Shown one piece after another: positions 44,192-53,104 of a stretch of DNA of 64,000 nt. The position numbers and the translations under genes were made by a program. The stretch is taken from the NCBI GenBank assembly GCA_031292195.1, contig JARLHP010000026.1:1-64000 (forward strand), in the 5' to 3' direction. Under the pieces are notes generated by a model. The model made no database searches. It was not told where the DNA came from and saw only the letters and a program-made list of their open reading frames with translations. How positions within the stretch are numbered: the stretch's first letter is position 1; every line of letters begins with the position of its first letter. Origin of the DNA: Syntrophobacteraceae bacterium. Its GTDB lineage: Bacteria; Desulfobacterota; Syntrophobacteria; Syntrophobacterales; Syntrophobacteraceae.

Positions 44192-45727
44192 TTAACCCTG
44201 TTCGCCAAATTCTATCCCCTGGGCCAGGTCCATTCGGCCGGACCAGTTGACAGTGCAGGTCTGGCGGCGCATGTAGGCCTTCCAGGCGTCCGAGCCCGAT
44301 TCTCTTCCACCTCCGGTTTGCTTTTCGCCTCCGAAGGCCCCGCCGATCTCGGCCCCCGAGGTGCTGACATTTACATTTGCTATGCCGCAGTCGCTGCCCC
44401 GGGCGCTCAAAAAGAGTTCGGAGTCGCGCAGATCGTTTGTAAAGATGGCGGAAGAAAGGCCCTGTGGAACGTCATTGTGGAATTTAAGGGCCTCTTCTAT
44501 GGTTTCATAGCGAATCATGTAGAGTATGGGGGCAAAGGTTTCTTTCTTTACGACGGGGAAGCTGCTTTGCACCTCGCAGATGCAGGGGCGCGCGTAGGCG
44601 CCGGTATCATAGAGGCCTCCGGTCAGAGGCTCGCCTCCATAGAGGATTTTTCCGCCGGATTTTGTGATTTCCGCCAGCGCCTTTTGCATCGTTTCGACTG
44701 CTTCTTTGTCGATCAGGGGTCCCATCAGGACGCCGTCTTCGAGCGGGTTGCCGATTTTTACCTGCCTGTAGGCGGCAATCAGCCGTTTTTTTAGGACATC
44801 GAATATCGAGTTGGAGACGATGAGCCGCCTGATAGTGGTGCACCTTTGCCCCGAGGTCCCCACGGCGCCAAACAGGACGGCCCGCACGACGAGGTCAAGG
44901 TCCGCGCCGGGGGTAACGATGACTCCGTTATTGCCGCCCAGTTCCAGGAGAGGTCTTGCGAGGCGAGAGACCACGACCGAGCCGACGCGTCTTCCCATCG
45001 GTACGCTGCCTGTGGCCGAGATGAGCGGGAGCCGCTCGTCGGCAGCCAGTTTCTCCCCGATATCCTCTCCAGGGCCGATAACCACGTTTAGAAGACCGGG
45101 AGGAAACCCACAGTCCGCAGCTACCCCGGCCGCCAGTACATTTGCGGCGACGGCGCAAAGGGGGACCTTGCCGGAGGGTTTCCAGACGACGGTATCTCCG
45201 GCGATCAGGGCCAGCATGGCGTTCCAGGCCCACACCGCAACGGGGAAATTGAACGCGGTGATAACGCCCACCGGGCCGAGCGGATGGTATTGCTCGAAGA
45301 GTCGGTGCCCGGGCCTTTCGCTGTGCATGGAAAGTCCATAGAGCATTCGGGACTGGCCGACCGCAAAGTCGCACATATCGATCAGCTCCTGGACTTCACC
45401 TTCCCCTTCGGCCCGTATTTTTCCCATCTCGATGGAGATTAGGGCGCCAAGCTCTTTTTTTCGCCCGCGAAAGGCTTCCCCGATCCGGCGGACCAGTTCT
45501 CCGCGCTGCGGTGCAGGCACATCGCGCCATCGCAGGAAAGCTTCTCCCGCCGCTTGCACCACCCGGTCATAGGCTGTTGCATCGGCCTGCCTTATCTTGC
45601 ACAGAATCTTGCCGTCCACCGGCGAAATGGATTCAATGACACTGCCCAGGCAATCCAGGCGGTTCAGGCCGATCAGGGCGCCCTGCTCCGGTTCGCGTAT
45701 GCCCAGCCTTTCTAGAAGAGTATCCAT
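44192..45727 (-). CDS. ALDH7-family aldehyde dehydrogenase
   Basis: 511 residues. The nucleophile is in FGAVGTSGQRCTTIRRL, the general base Glu in LLELGGNNGVIV, and cofactor-binding elements are GVITAFNFPVAVWAWN and KPSGKVPL. The sequence pattern (ELGGNN, GTSGQRCTT, NVSTSGAEIGGAFGGEK) is that of the ALDH7/antiquitin group, which oxidises alpha-aminoadipate semialdehyde (piperideine-6-carboxylate). It lies 22 bp downstream of a class III aminotransferase gene, so the pair could convert lysine to 2-aminoadipate. The substrate is inferred. Confidence 0.88.
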   Translation of the reverse strand: MDTLLERLGIREPEQGALIGLNRLDCLGSVIESISPVDGKILCKIRQADATAYDRVVQAAGEAFLRWRDVPAPQRGELVRRIGEAFRGRKKELGALISIEMGKIRAEGEGEVQELIDMCDFAVGQSRMLYGLSMHSERPGHRLFEQYHPLGPVGVITAFNFPVAVWAWNAMLALIAGDTVVWKPSGKVPLCAVAANVLAAGVAADCGFPPGLLNVVIGPGEDIGEKLAADERLPLISATGSVPMGRRVGSVVVSRLARPLLELGGNNGVIVTPGADLDLVVRAVLFGAVGTSGQRCTTIRRLIVSNSIFDVLKKRLIAAYRQVKIGNPLEDGVLMGPLIDKEAVETMQKALAEITKSGGKILYGGEPLTGGLYDTGAYARPCICEVQSSFPVVKKETFAPILYMIRYETIEEALKFHNDVPQGLSSAIFTNDLRDSELFLSARGSDCGIANVNVSTSGAEIGGAFGGEKQTGGGRESGSDAWKAYMRRQTCTVNWSGRMDLAQGIEFGEQG

Positions 45728-45749
45728 GGGTTAGTCCTCTAAATCCTGT

Positions 45750-47069
45750 CTAAAGTAGTTTCTTTAGTGTTTTTTCGAAGATGGACAGCCCCGTATTGAC
45801 TTCCTCGGCGCTTATGGTAAGGGCGGGGCAAAATCGGAGCGTACTTTCCCCGCATCCGAGCAGGAGCAGGCCCGCTCTAAATGCGGCTTGGACCACGGAG
45901 TCGCGCAAGTCGGGGGCGATCTGCCGGGAGGCCCTGTCACGAACGAATTCCACGCCCACCATCAGGCCTTTTCCGCGCACGTCTCCCATGCATTCGAAGT
46001 TTTCCTGCAGTTGGCGCAAACCGGCCATTAACTGGCTGCCCCTTGCCGCCGCGTTTTCGATCAGGCCTGCTTCCAGAAGAGCGATGGTGGCCAGGGCCGC
46101 GCGGCAGGATATAGGGTTTCCGCCAAAAGTCGAGGCGTGCGACCCGGCGGGCCAGTCCATGAGTTTTGGGCCGGCAATCATAGCCCCCAGCGGCATCCCT
46201 GAGGCAATTCCCTTGGCCAGGGCCATAATGTCGGGTTCCACACCGAAGTGCTCCATGGCGAACATTCTACCCGTTCTTCCCATACCGGATTGAATTTCGT
46301 CGGCCACAAGGAGGATGCCGTACTTTTTGGCCAGCTTGGCCAGTTCCACGTGGAACTCGGCCGGCGGAACGATATAGCCGCCTTCCCCTTGAATCGGTTC
46401 CACAAAGATGGCGGCCACTTCTTCGGGCGAAATGCTGGTGCGGAAGATGGGGTCTTCTATCCATCTCACGCATGCCTGCCCGCAGGTGGGCTGACACAGG
46501 CCGTAGGGGCAGCGGTAACAGTTGGGATAGGGGACGTGAATGATACCCGGCACGAGAGGATGAAAATACTTTTTCTGATAAGCCTTGCTGGCGGTAAGAG
46601 AAAGGGCCCCCATCGTCCTGCCGTGAAAAGCCCCGAAAAAGGCGATGGCATATTCGCGCCTGGTATGATATCGGGCCAGTTTGAAGGAGGCTTCAACGGC
46701 CTCCGCCCCCGAGTTGCCGAAAAAGACCCTGGCGCCCCCGGTCATGTTGGCGATTTTCGCCAATTTTTCGGCAAGAATAATCTGGGGCTCATAGTAGAAG
46801 TCGGTTCCCGACATGTGGATGAGCTTTCCGGCCTGGTCCCGGATGGCTCTGACCACTTCGGGATGGCAATGGCCGGTCGAAGTTACGGCGATACCGGCCG
46901 TGAAATCGAGAAACCGGTTTCCGTCGACATCCCGGACCCACAGCCCCTTTGCCTTCTCGACGACCAGCGGATAGACCCTGGTGTAGGACTGAGAAACCAG
47001 TTGGGAGTCTTTGCGGATGAATTCCGAGGCCCTGGGCCCTGGCAAATCGGTCCTGATCAGCGGTTTCAT
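45750..47069 (-). CDS. Class III PLP aminotransferase (lysine/ornithine/GABA type)
   Basis: 439 residues from MKPLIRTDLPGPRASEFIRK; upstream ATGs add up to 25 poorly supported residues. The PLP Lys lies in MALAKGIASGMPLGA, the cofactor phosphate site in FFGNSGAEAVEAS, and Asp in LVADEIQSGMGRTG. A Cys-rich loop, PNCYRCPYGLCQPTCGQACV, is typical of GABA aminotransferase-like members in sulfate reducers and archaea. Paired with an ALDH7 enzyme it likely removes the terminal amino group of lysine or a related diamine acid. Confidence 0.85.
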   Translation of the reverse strand: MKPLIRTDLPGPRASEFIRKDSQLVSQSYTRVYPLVVEKAKGLWVRDVDGNRFLDFTAGIAVTSTGHCHPEVVRAIRDQAGKLIHMSGTDFYYEPQIILAEKLAKIANMTGGARVFFGNSGAEAVEASFKLARYHTRREYAIAFFGAFHGRTMGALSLTASKAYQKKYFHPLVPGIIHVPYPNCYRCPYGLCQPTCGQACVRWIEDPIFRTSISPEEVAAIFVEPIQGEGGYIVPPAEFHVELAKLAKKYGILLVADEIQSGMGRTGRMFAMEHFGVEPDIMALAKGIASGMPLGAMIAGPKLMDWPAGSHASTFGGNPISCRAALATIALLEAGLIENAAARGSQLMAGLRQLQENFECMGDVRGKGLMVGVEFVRDRASRQIAPDLRDSVVQAAFRAGLLLLGCGESTLRFCPALTISAEEVNTGLSIFEKTLKKLL

Positions 47070-47329
47070 ATAGTGGAGCGCCTTTTTTGCTAAAATATCG
47101 ATCATGAAAGCTACCAAGATAGTTACTCCAGTTTCCGTTTCCATACAATGGGAGTATATATCTTCGATTTAGACCGGGTAATTTGACGAAATACCGGGGC
47201 CTGGTAACCTGCGGACCGATGCGTCGTGGTTTGCCTCTGGCGGGAGAAAGAGCCAGTACTTATATTGAGCGCTCAATAACAGGGAATATCTTTATTTTGC
47301 ATTGAAGATTTCGAGAGGTGAGAAGAATA

Positions 47330-48415
47330 ATGCCAATCCGAGAAATCGATCTTCCAAACCGCGTCAAATACCTTTCGATCCTCGACCAGGAGGGGCAGGT
47401 CGACGAAGCCCTGGATCCGCGACTTTCCGAGGAACTGCTGCTGAGGCTCTATCGGGGGATGGTCCTGGCGCGAAGGTTCGACGAAAGAATGCTGATCATG
47501 CAACGGCAGGGCAAGATAGGTACTTTTGCGCCGATAAAGGGGCAGGAGGCCCAGGTGGGGGCGGCGGCCGCACTGGAGGAAAATGACTGGATCGTGCCCT
47601 CCTTTCGGGAGGCCCCTGTGGAGATATGGCGCGGTAAGCCAATGGAGAGTATACTTCTTTACTACAGCGGCTACAGCGAGGGCGGAGAGATCCGGGAAGG
47701 CTTGAACATGCTGCCGGTTTCCGTGCCCGTTGGTTCTCAGATGTCTCATGCGGTGGGGATCGGGTTCGGCATGAAATACCGGGGCCAAAAGTCGGTGGCG
47801 GCCACTTTTTTCGGCGACGGGGCAACCTCGCAGGGTGATTTTCACGAAGCGTTGAATTTTGCTTCGGTCTACCAGGTCCCGGTCGTTTTCATATGCCAGA
47901 ACAACCACTGGGCCATATCACTGCCCAGAGGCCGGCAGACCAATTCGGCTACCCTGGCTCAAAAAGCGCTGGCCTACGACATGGCTGCGGTTCAGGTGGA
48001 TGGAAACGACGTTTTGGCCGTCTACAGCGCGGTAAAGGAGGCGGTGGACCGGGGCAGAGGGGGCGGGGGACCAACCCTGATAGAAATGGTGACCTACCGG
48101 TTGTCCATGCACACCACGGCCGACGATCCGAAAAAATACCGAAGCGAACAGGAAGTGGCGGAGTGGGAAAGCCGCGATCCGATCACGCGGTTTGAAAAAT
48201 ACCTGACAAACAGGGGGGTGCTGGACGAGCAGCAAGTCCGCTCGATCACCCAGGAAATCAAGGCGCAAATCAGCCAGGCCGAACAACGTTGGCAGGAGGC
48301 GGCGCAAAAGCGGATCGACCCCCTGGGCATGTTCGAGCACGCCTATGCGGAACTGACGCCTGCGCTGCGCGACCAAAGAGAAATGCTTAAAAAGGAACTG
48401 GAAGACAAGAAGTAG
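47330..48415 (+). CDS. pdhA: Pyruvate dehydrogenase E1 alpha
   Basis: 361 residues with a gagaggtgag site. The thiamine-diphosphate motif GDGATSQGDFHEALNFASVY ... NN is intact; the phosphorylation-loop-like RLSMHTTADDPKKYR follows. The pattern QRQGKIGTFAPIKGQEA and YRGQ is that of the Bacillus-type alpha2-beta2 E1. Decarboxylates pyruvate with E1 beta and reductively acetylates lipoyl-E2. First gene of a complete four-gene set. The divergent aminotransferase gene lies 260 bp upstream; this gap is likely the promoter region. Confidence 0.93.
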   Translation: MPIREIDLPNRVKYLSILDQEGQVDEALDPRLSEELLLRLYRGMVLARRFDERMLIMQRQGKIGTFAPIKGQEAQVGAAAALEENDWIVPSFREAPVEIWRGKPMESILLYYSGYSEGGEIREGLNMLPVSVPVGSQMSHAVGIGFGMKYRGQKSVAATFFGDGATSQGDFHEALNFASVYQVPVVFICQNNHWAISLPRGRQTNSATLAQKALAYDMAAVQVDGNDVLAVYSAVKEAVDRGRGGGGPTLIEMVTYRLSMHTTADDPKKYRSEQEVAEWESRDPITRFEKYLTNRGVLDEQQVRSITQEIKAQISQAEQRWQEAAQKRIDPLGMFEHAYAELTPALRDQREMLKKELEDKK

Positions 48416-48447
48416 CAGGGAGAAGGAAACCGATTTTACCCGGAGAA

Positions 48448-49434
48448 ATGCCGATGGCAAAAATGAATATGGTTCAGGCCCTTAACCTGGCCCTTCGCCA
48501 GGAGATGGAAAAAGACGACAGGGTGGTCCTCCTGGGGGAGGATATAGGAGTGGACGGGGGCGTATTCCGCGTCACCGATGGACTGCTCGACAAATTCGGG
48601 CCGCAGCGCGTGTTGGACACTCCTCTGGCCGAATCGGCCATAGCCGGAATGTCGATCGGGATGGCCGTCTACGGGCTGCGGCCGGTATGCGAGATGCAGT
48701 TTTCGGGCTTCAGCTATTACGCCCTGCACCAGATGGAGGCGCACGCCTCCCGGATGCGCGCCAGGTCTCAGGGCCGCTATACCGTCCCCATGGTGCTGAG
48801 AGCGCCTTACGGCGGAGGAGTCAGAGCGCTCGAACACCATTCGGAGAGCCGGGAGATTTACTGGGCGCACACGCCGGGGCTCAAAATGGTCATTCCTTCC
48901 ACCCCCCGCCTGGCCAGGGCGCTTCTTGTAAGCGCCATCCGGGACCCCGACCCGGTCGTGTTCTACGAACCCAAAGCAGTCTACCGGGCTTTCCGGGAAG
49001 AGGTGCCCGAAGAGGAGGAAACCTTCCCCCTCGGCAAGTCCCGGGTGGCCAGGCCGGGGGGCGATCTCACCCTGATATCCTACGGAGCGAGTCTCATGCC
49101 GACGCTCGAAGCCGCAACCGAGCTGAGCGAAAAGGACGGGGTGGAATGCGAGGTGATAGACCTTCTGTCACTTTCCCCCCTGGACGACCGGCTTTTTATC
49201 GAATCGGTCAAAAAGACCGGTCGTGCGGTCGTCGTGCACGAGGCCCATGCCACCTTCGGCGCCGGGGCCGAAGTGATCGCCAGGATAGTGGAGAAGGCGC
49301 TCCTCTACCTGGAAGCCCCGGTCCGACGGGCGACAGGCTTCGATGTGGTAATACCGCTCTATCAGCGCGAACAGGATTATCTGCCCGGTGTCCACCGGAT
49401 CACGAAGGCGGTTCGCGAAACCCTGGCATTCTAG
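48448..49434 (+). CDS. pdhB: Pyruvate dehydrogenase E1 beta
   Basis: 328 residues (a start at the second Met, 48454, is equally possible). Transketolase pyrimidine-domain signature LGEDIGVDGGVFRVTDGLLD, TPLAESAIAGMSIGMA and APYGGGVRALEHHSES; C-terminal transketolase domain after about residue 195. Pairs with PdhA 32 bp upstream to complete the thiamine-diphosphate site. Confidence 0.94.
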   Translation: MPMAKMNMVQALNLALRQEMEKDDRVVLLGEDIGVDGGVFRVTDGLLDKFGPQRVLDTPLAESAIAGMSIGMAVYGLRPVCEMQFSGFSYYALHQMEAHASRMRARSQGRYTVPMVLRAPYGGGVRALEHHSESREIYWAHTPGLKMVIPSTPRLARALLVSAIRDPDPVVFYEPKAVYRAFREEVPEEEETFPLGKSRVARPGGDLTLISYGASLMPTLEAATELSEKDGVECEVIDLLSLSPLDDRLFIESVKKTGRAVVVHEAHATFGAGAEVIARIVEKALLYLEAPVRRATGFDVVIPLYQREQDYLPGVHRITKAVRETLAF

Positions 49435-49500
49435 CCGCTACCGGGGCGCGGGCGGCGGACATCGCACACCCCACAGCCCATATCCACAGGAGAGAATTTC

Positions 49501-50802
49501 ATGCCGGTCGAATTCAAGCTTCCCGACCTTGGAGAAGGTATCCACGAGGGCGAGGTAATCGAGGTCCTGGTTAAGGCAGGAGACGAAGTCGAAGACGGAC
49601 AGACCGTGCTCGTAATCGAAACCGACAAGGCGGCCGCCGAGGTCCCTTCGCCGGTTACCGGCGCCGTAGCGGAAGTGCGAGTAAAACCGGGGCAGACGGT
49701 CAGGGTGGGCGAGGTGCTCATCGTGTTTACAGAAAAGGACGAGGCGGAAGGAAAGAGGGCGGCGCCGCCAAGGACAGAGGAAAGCGAAAAGGGAGCGTTG
49801 GAGGAGCGGGCGGAGGCGAAAGGAAAAGAGGCTGTGGAGGCGGAAAAGGAGACACCGGTCTCGGCCGGCCCCGTCCCGGCGGCTCCCTCCACCCGGCGCC
49901 TGGCTCGGGAACTGGGCATAGACCTGGCAAAAGTCACGCCTTCCGGCCCGGGGGGCAGGGTGAGCGCGGAGGACGTGCGCGGTTTTGCCGAAAAAGCGGG
50001 CCGGGTTGAGGCGGGGAAGGAAACCGTTTCGGCGAGCGCGGAAATAGCGGAGAAAGAAGAAGAGGCTATCGAGGTTTCCGGGGGCGCAGGCCGGGAAGAG
50101 AGAATACCGCTACGCTCGATACGGCGGGCCACCGCACAACGTATGGCGGTCGCATGGGCCCAAATTCCTCATGTGACTCACATGGATGCGGCCGACCTGA
50201 CGGAGTTGGACGCGTTTCGACGCAAGCACAGGGAACAGGTCGAGGCGCAGGGCGGCGATCTCAGCCTCATGGTGTTCGTCATGAAGGCCGCGGCGGCCGC
50301 GCTCAAGAAATTCCCGACCTTTAATTCCAGCCTGGATATGGAATCCGGCGAAATCATACTTAAACATTACCATAATATCGGATTCGCGATGGATACCGAC
50401 CGGGGCTTGCTGGTCCCGGTCATCCGCAACGTGGATTGCAAGAGCCTCTTGGAGCTGGCCGTCGAGTTCCGGCAAATCGGCGAAAAGACCCGCCAGGGCA
50501 AAGCGACCAGGCAAGACCTGTCCGGAGGAACATTTACCATAACCACCGTAGGCCCCCTGGGTGGAACGGGAATCAGTCCGATCATAAATTACCCCGAGGC
50601 GGCCATCCTGGGAATGGCCCGGGCCAAATTGCAGCCCGTGGTGATCGGCGACCAGAAAAATTATGAAATCGTTGCCCGCCTGATGCTTCCTCTGAGCATC
50701 ACTTTCGATCACCGCATCCTGGACGGGGCCGAGGCGGCCAGGTTTTTAAACCTGATCAAATCGGCGCTGGAGGAGCCGGAGACACTGTTGATGATGAGTT
50801 AG
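49501..50802 (+). CDS. pdhC: Dihydrolipoamide acetyltransferase E2
   Basis: 433 residues. One lipoyl domain (1-80; lipoyl-Lys43 in IETDKAAAEVPS), a long Ala/Glu/Lys-rich linker, a peripheral-subunit-binding domain (about 125-160; STRRLARELGIDLAKVTPSG, GGRVSAEDV) and the catalytic domain (about 200-433) ending with the active-site FDHRILDGAEAARFL. Forms the core of the complex. A caggagag site precedes the ATG. Confidence 0.95.
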   Translation: MPVEFKLPDLGEGIHEGEVIEVLVKAGDEVEDGQTVLVIETDKAAAEVPSPVTGAVAEVRVKPGQTVRVGEVLIVFTEKDEAEGKRAAPPRTEESEKGALEERAEAKGKEAVEAEKETPVSAGPVPAAPSTRRLARELGIDLAKVTPSGPGGRVSAEDVRGFAEKAGRVEAGKETVSASAEIAEKEEEAIEVSGGAGREERIPLRSIRRATAQRMAVAWAQIPHVTHMDAADLTELDAFRRKHREQVEAQGGDLSLMVFVMKAAAAALKKFPTFNSSLDMESGEIILKHYHNIGFAMDTDRGLLVPVIRNVDCKSLLELAVEFRQIGEKTRQGKATRQDLSGGTFTITTVGPLGGTGISPIINYPEAAILGMARAKLQPVVIGDQKNYEIVARLMLPLSITFDHRILDGAEAARFLNLIKSALEEPETLLMMS

Positions 50803-50855
50803 GCCGATAGTGGGCCGGTATTTAAGATTTTCTCCGGCAAAGGAGCTTTCTTGCA

Positions 50856-52280
50856 ATGGTAATGGGAGAGTTTACCCAGGAAACCGATCTGCTGGTCGTG
50901 GGAGGAGGCCCGGGGGGGTACGCCGCAGCCTTTCGGGCCGCAGATCTGGGGTTGGATGTAACGATGGTCGACACGCTCGCCGAGCCGGGTGGAGTATGCC
51001 TTTTCACGGGCTGTATTCCTTCCAAGACCCTGCTGTACGTGACGGAACTAATGCATGACGCCCGCCGGTCGAGCGAGATGGGCATCAGTTTTTCCGATCC
51101 GCGGGTGGATCTCGACATGCTTCGGGGCTGGAAGGACAAAGTGGTGGCACGCCTGGCCAAGGGGCTGGCCGGTCTTACTCAGAGGCGCGGGATTCTCTAC
51201 CTCCAGGGAAAAGCGACGTTTGAAGATTCAAGCCATGCGCGGGTCCAAAACAGCGGTTCCAGCCATATCAGATTCAAACACGCCATAATTGCCACGGGCT
51301 CACGGCCCCGGCCCCTGCCCGGCGCCCCGTTCCGGCCGGGCGGACGGATTATGGATTCGACGGGCGCGCTCGAACTGGCGGATGTGCCCAAAAGGCTGCT
51401 GGTGGTGGGCGGGGGCTTCGTCGGCCTGGAGCTGGGGTCGGTCTACGCTTCTCTTGGTAGCCAGGTTGTTCTGGTCGAAGACAACGGGCAGCTCATGCGG
51501 GGCATAGACCGGGATCTGTCCGGACCTCTTTTGAACCGGCTGGGAGATCTTTTCGAATCGATTCACTACAACACCCGGATCGAGGCGGCAGACGAGGACG
51601 ATAGCGGGGTCAACGTCACCTTCGGGGGCGAAATCGAAAGCAAGGCCCAGCGGTTCGACCGCGTGCTGGTGTCTATAGGCCGGCTCCCCAATTCGGAGGA
51701 AATCGGCCTGGAAAATACCCGGGTAAGAACAGACGAACGGGGGTTCATAACCATTGATCGGCAGCAGCGAACGACGGACGAAAAAATCTTCGCGGTGGGA
51801 GACGTCACCGGCGGGGCCATGCTGGCGCACAAGGCCATGCATGAGGGGAAGGTGGCGGCCGAAGTGATCTCGGGGATGGCCTCGGCCTTCGATTTTCAGG
51901 CCGTACCGGCCGTGCTGTACACAGACCCGCAAATAGCGGTGTGCGGGTTGAGCGAAGAAGAGGCAAAAAAGCGGGGGATCAAGGTCCGGACGACCCGCTT
52001 CCCCTGGTCGGCATCCGGCCGCGCCGTATCGATGGGCGTCTCCTCAGGCATGACCAAGGTGATTATAGACCCTGACAGCCAAAGGGTGCTGGGAATGGGG
52101 ATCGTGGGAAGGGAGGCCGGCGAGATGATTGCCGAGGGGGTCCTGGCGATCGAGATGGGAGCGCTGGCCGAGGACGTAAGCCTTACGATTCACCCTCATC
52201 CCACTCTTTCGGAGGCCGAGGAAGAGGCCGCCGGGGCTTTCCTCGGGAGTGCAATCCACATACTGCCCCAGAAGAAATGA
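50856..52280 (+). CDS. lpdA: Dihydrolipoamide dehydrogenase E3
   Basis: 474 residues. FAD-binding VVGGGPGGYAAAFRAADLGL, redox-active Cys48-Cys53 (GGVCLFTGCIPSKTLL), NAD-binding LVVGGGFVGLELGSVYA and the C-terminal His-Glu pair in TIHPHPTLSEAEEEAA. Re-oxidises the E2 lipoyl groups with NAD+. The first ATG (MVMGEFTQ) has a ggagctttcttgca region; MGEF three codons later is possible. Last gene of the pdh operon. Confidence 0.95.
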   Translation: MVMGEFTQETDLLVVGGGPGGYAAAFRAADLGLDVTMVDTLAEPGGVCLFTGCIPSKTLLYVTELMHDARRSSEMGISFSDPRVDLDMLRGWKDKVVARLAKGLAGLTQRRGILYLQGKATFEDSSHARVQNSGSSHIRFKHAIIATGSRPRPLPGAPFRPGGRIMDSTGALELADVPKRLLVVGGGFVGLELGSVYASLGSQVVLVEDNGQLMRGIDRDLSGPLLNRLGDLFESIHYNTRIEAADEDDSGVNVTFGGEIESKAQRFDRVLVSIGRLPNSEEIGLENTRVRTDERGFITIDRQQRTTDEKIFAVGDVTGGAMLAHKAMHEGKVAAEVISGMASAFDFQAVPAVLYTDPQIAVCGLSEEEAKKRGIKVRTTRFPWSASGRAVSMGVSSGMTKVIIDPDSQRVLGMGIVGREAGEMIAEGVLAIEMGALAEDVSLTIHPHPTLSEAEEEAAGAFLGSAIHILPQKK

Positions 52281-52332
52281 CATCCATTTGCCTTTTGCGG
52301 TTATCAACTTATTTACATCAAATAGGGAGAAA

Positions 52333-52803
52333 ATGATGAAGGGCAACGACAAAGTCATCGCGAAACTAAACGATCTGCTCTCCGACGAACTAACGGCCAT
52401 CAACCAGTATTTCGTTCATGCGGAGATGTGCGACAATTGGGGGTATGACAGGCTTCACGACAAAATCAGGGAAAGATCGATCGCCGAGATGAAACACGCC
52501 GAAAAGTTGATCGAGCGCATTATTTTCCTGGACGGCATTCCGATAGTCAGCAACTTGAAGACGTTGAATATTGGCGGGGAAGTCCCGGGTCAGCTTCAAA
52601 ATGACTGGCAAGCCGAAGAAGTGGCCATCAAGGGCTACAACGACGGCATTCGAGTGGCCGTGGAACAGGGCGATAACGGCTCGCGCGAGCTGCTGGAGTC
52701 GATCCTGAAGGAAGAGGAAGGACACATCGACTGGATCGAGGCCCAACTGGACCAGATCAAGCAGATGGGGCTTCCCAATTACCTGGTGGAGCAAATCGAC
52801 TAG
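52333..52803 (+). CDS. bfr: Bacterioferritin
   Basis: 156 residues (or 155 from the next ATG) after a gggag site. Di-iron ferroxidase residues are visible in DELTAINQYFVHAEM, SIAEMKHAEKLIERI, AEEVAIKGYNDGI and KEEEGHIDWIEAQLDQI; the heme-ligand Met is in AEMKHAEK. Stores iron in a 24-mer shell and protects against peroxide. It starts 53 bp after lpdA and may be partly co-transcribed, but a separate promoter is equally likely. Confidence 0.94.
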   Translation: MMKGNDKVIAKLNDLLSDELTAINQYFVHAEMCDNWGYDRLHDKIRERSIAEMKHAEKLIERIIFLDGIPIVSNLKTLNIGGEVPGQLQNDWQAEEVAIKGYNDGIRVAVEQGDNGSRELLESILKEEEGHIDWIEAQLDQIKQMGLPNYLVEQID

Positions 52804-52820
52804 GCGGCGGCGTGCCGGCG

Positions 52821-53003
52821 GCGTGCCGCCGCGGTCGGGGTTGCCAGGCGCGGACCACGGACTTTTCGTGGTTTCCGGGTGTTTCGGGGGACGTGAGGAA
52901 CTGCTTTGAGCGGCGTGCCGCCGCGGCCGGGATTGCCGGGCCTGGACCACGGACTTTTTGTGGTTTCAGGGTGTTTTGGGGGGATGTGAGGAACTGCTTT
53001 GAT
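52821..53003 (+). repeat. Two tandem 92-bp units
   Basis: GCGTGCCGCCGCGG begins at 52821 and again at 52913, giving a 92-bp period. Both units contain GGACCACGGACTTTT, GTGGTTTC and GTGAGGAACTGCTTTGA. A related half-unit (CTTTTCGTGGTTTCCGGGT and CGCCCCGGACACCGTGTGTC) recurs at 54640-54730. Non-coding. The remainder to 53104 contains no gene. Confidence 0.8.
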
Positions 53004-53104
53004 ACTTCCTGTGCCCCCTCCAGGCGCTACGCGCCCCGGACAGCGTGTGTCCGGGCCTTGTGGAAAACCGCGGTCAAGCAGCGAAGGAAGACGAGTTCCC
53101 TGAA

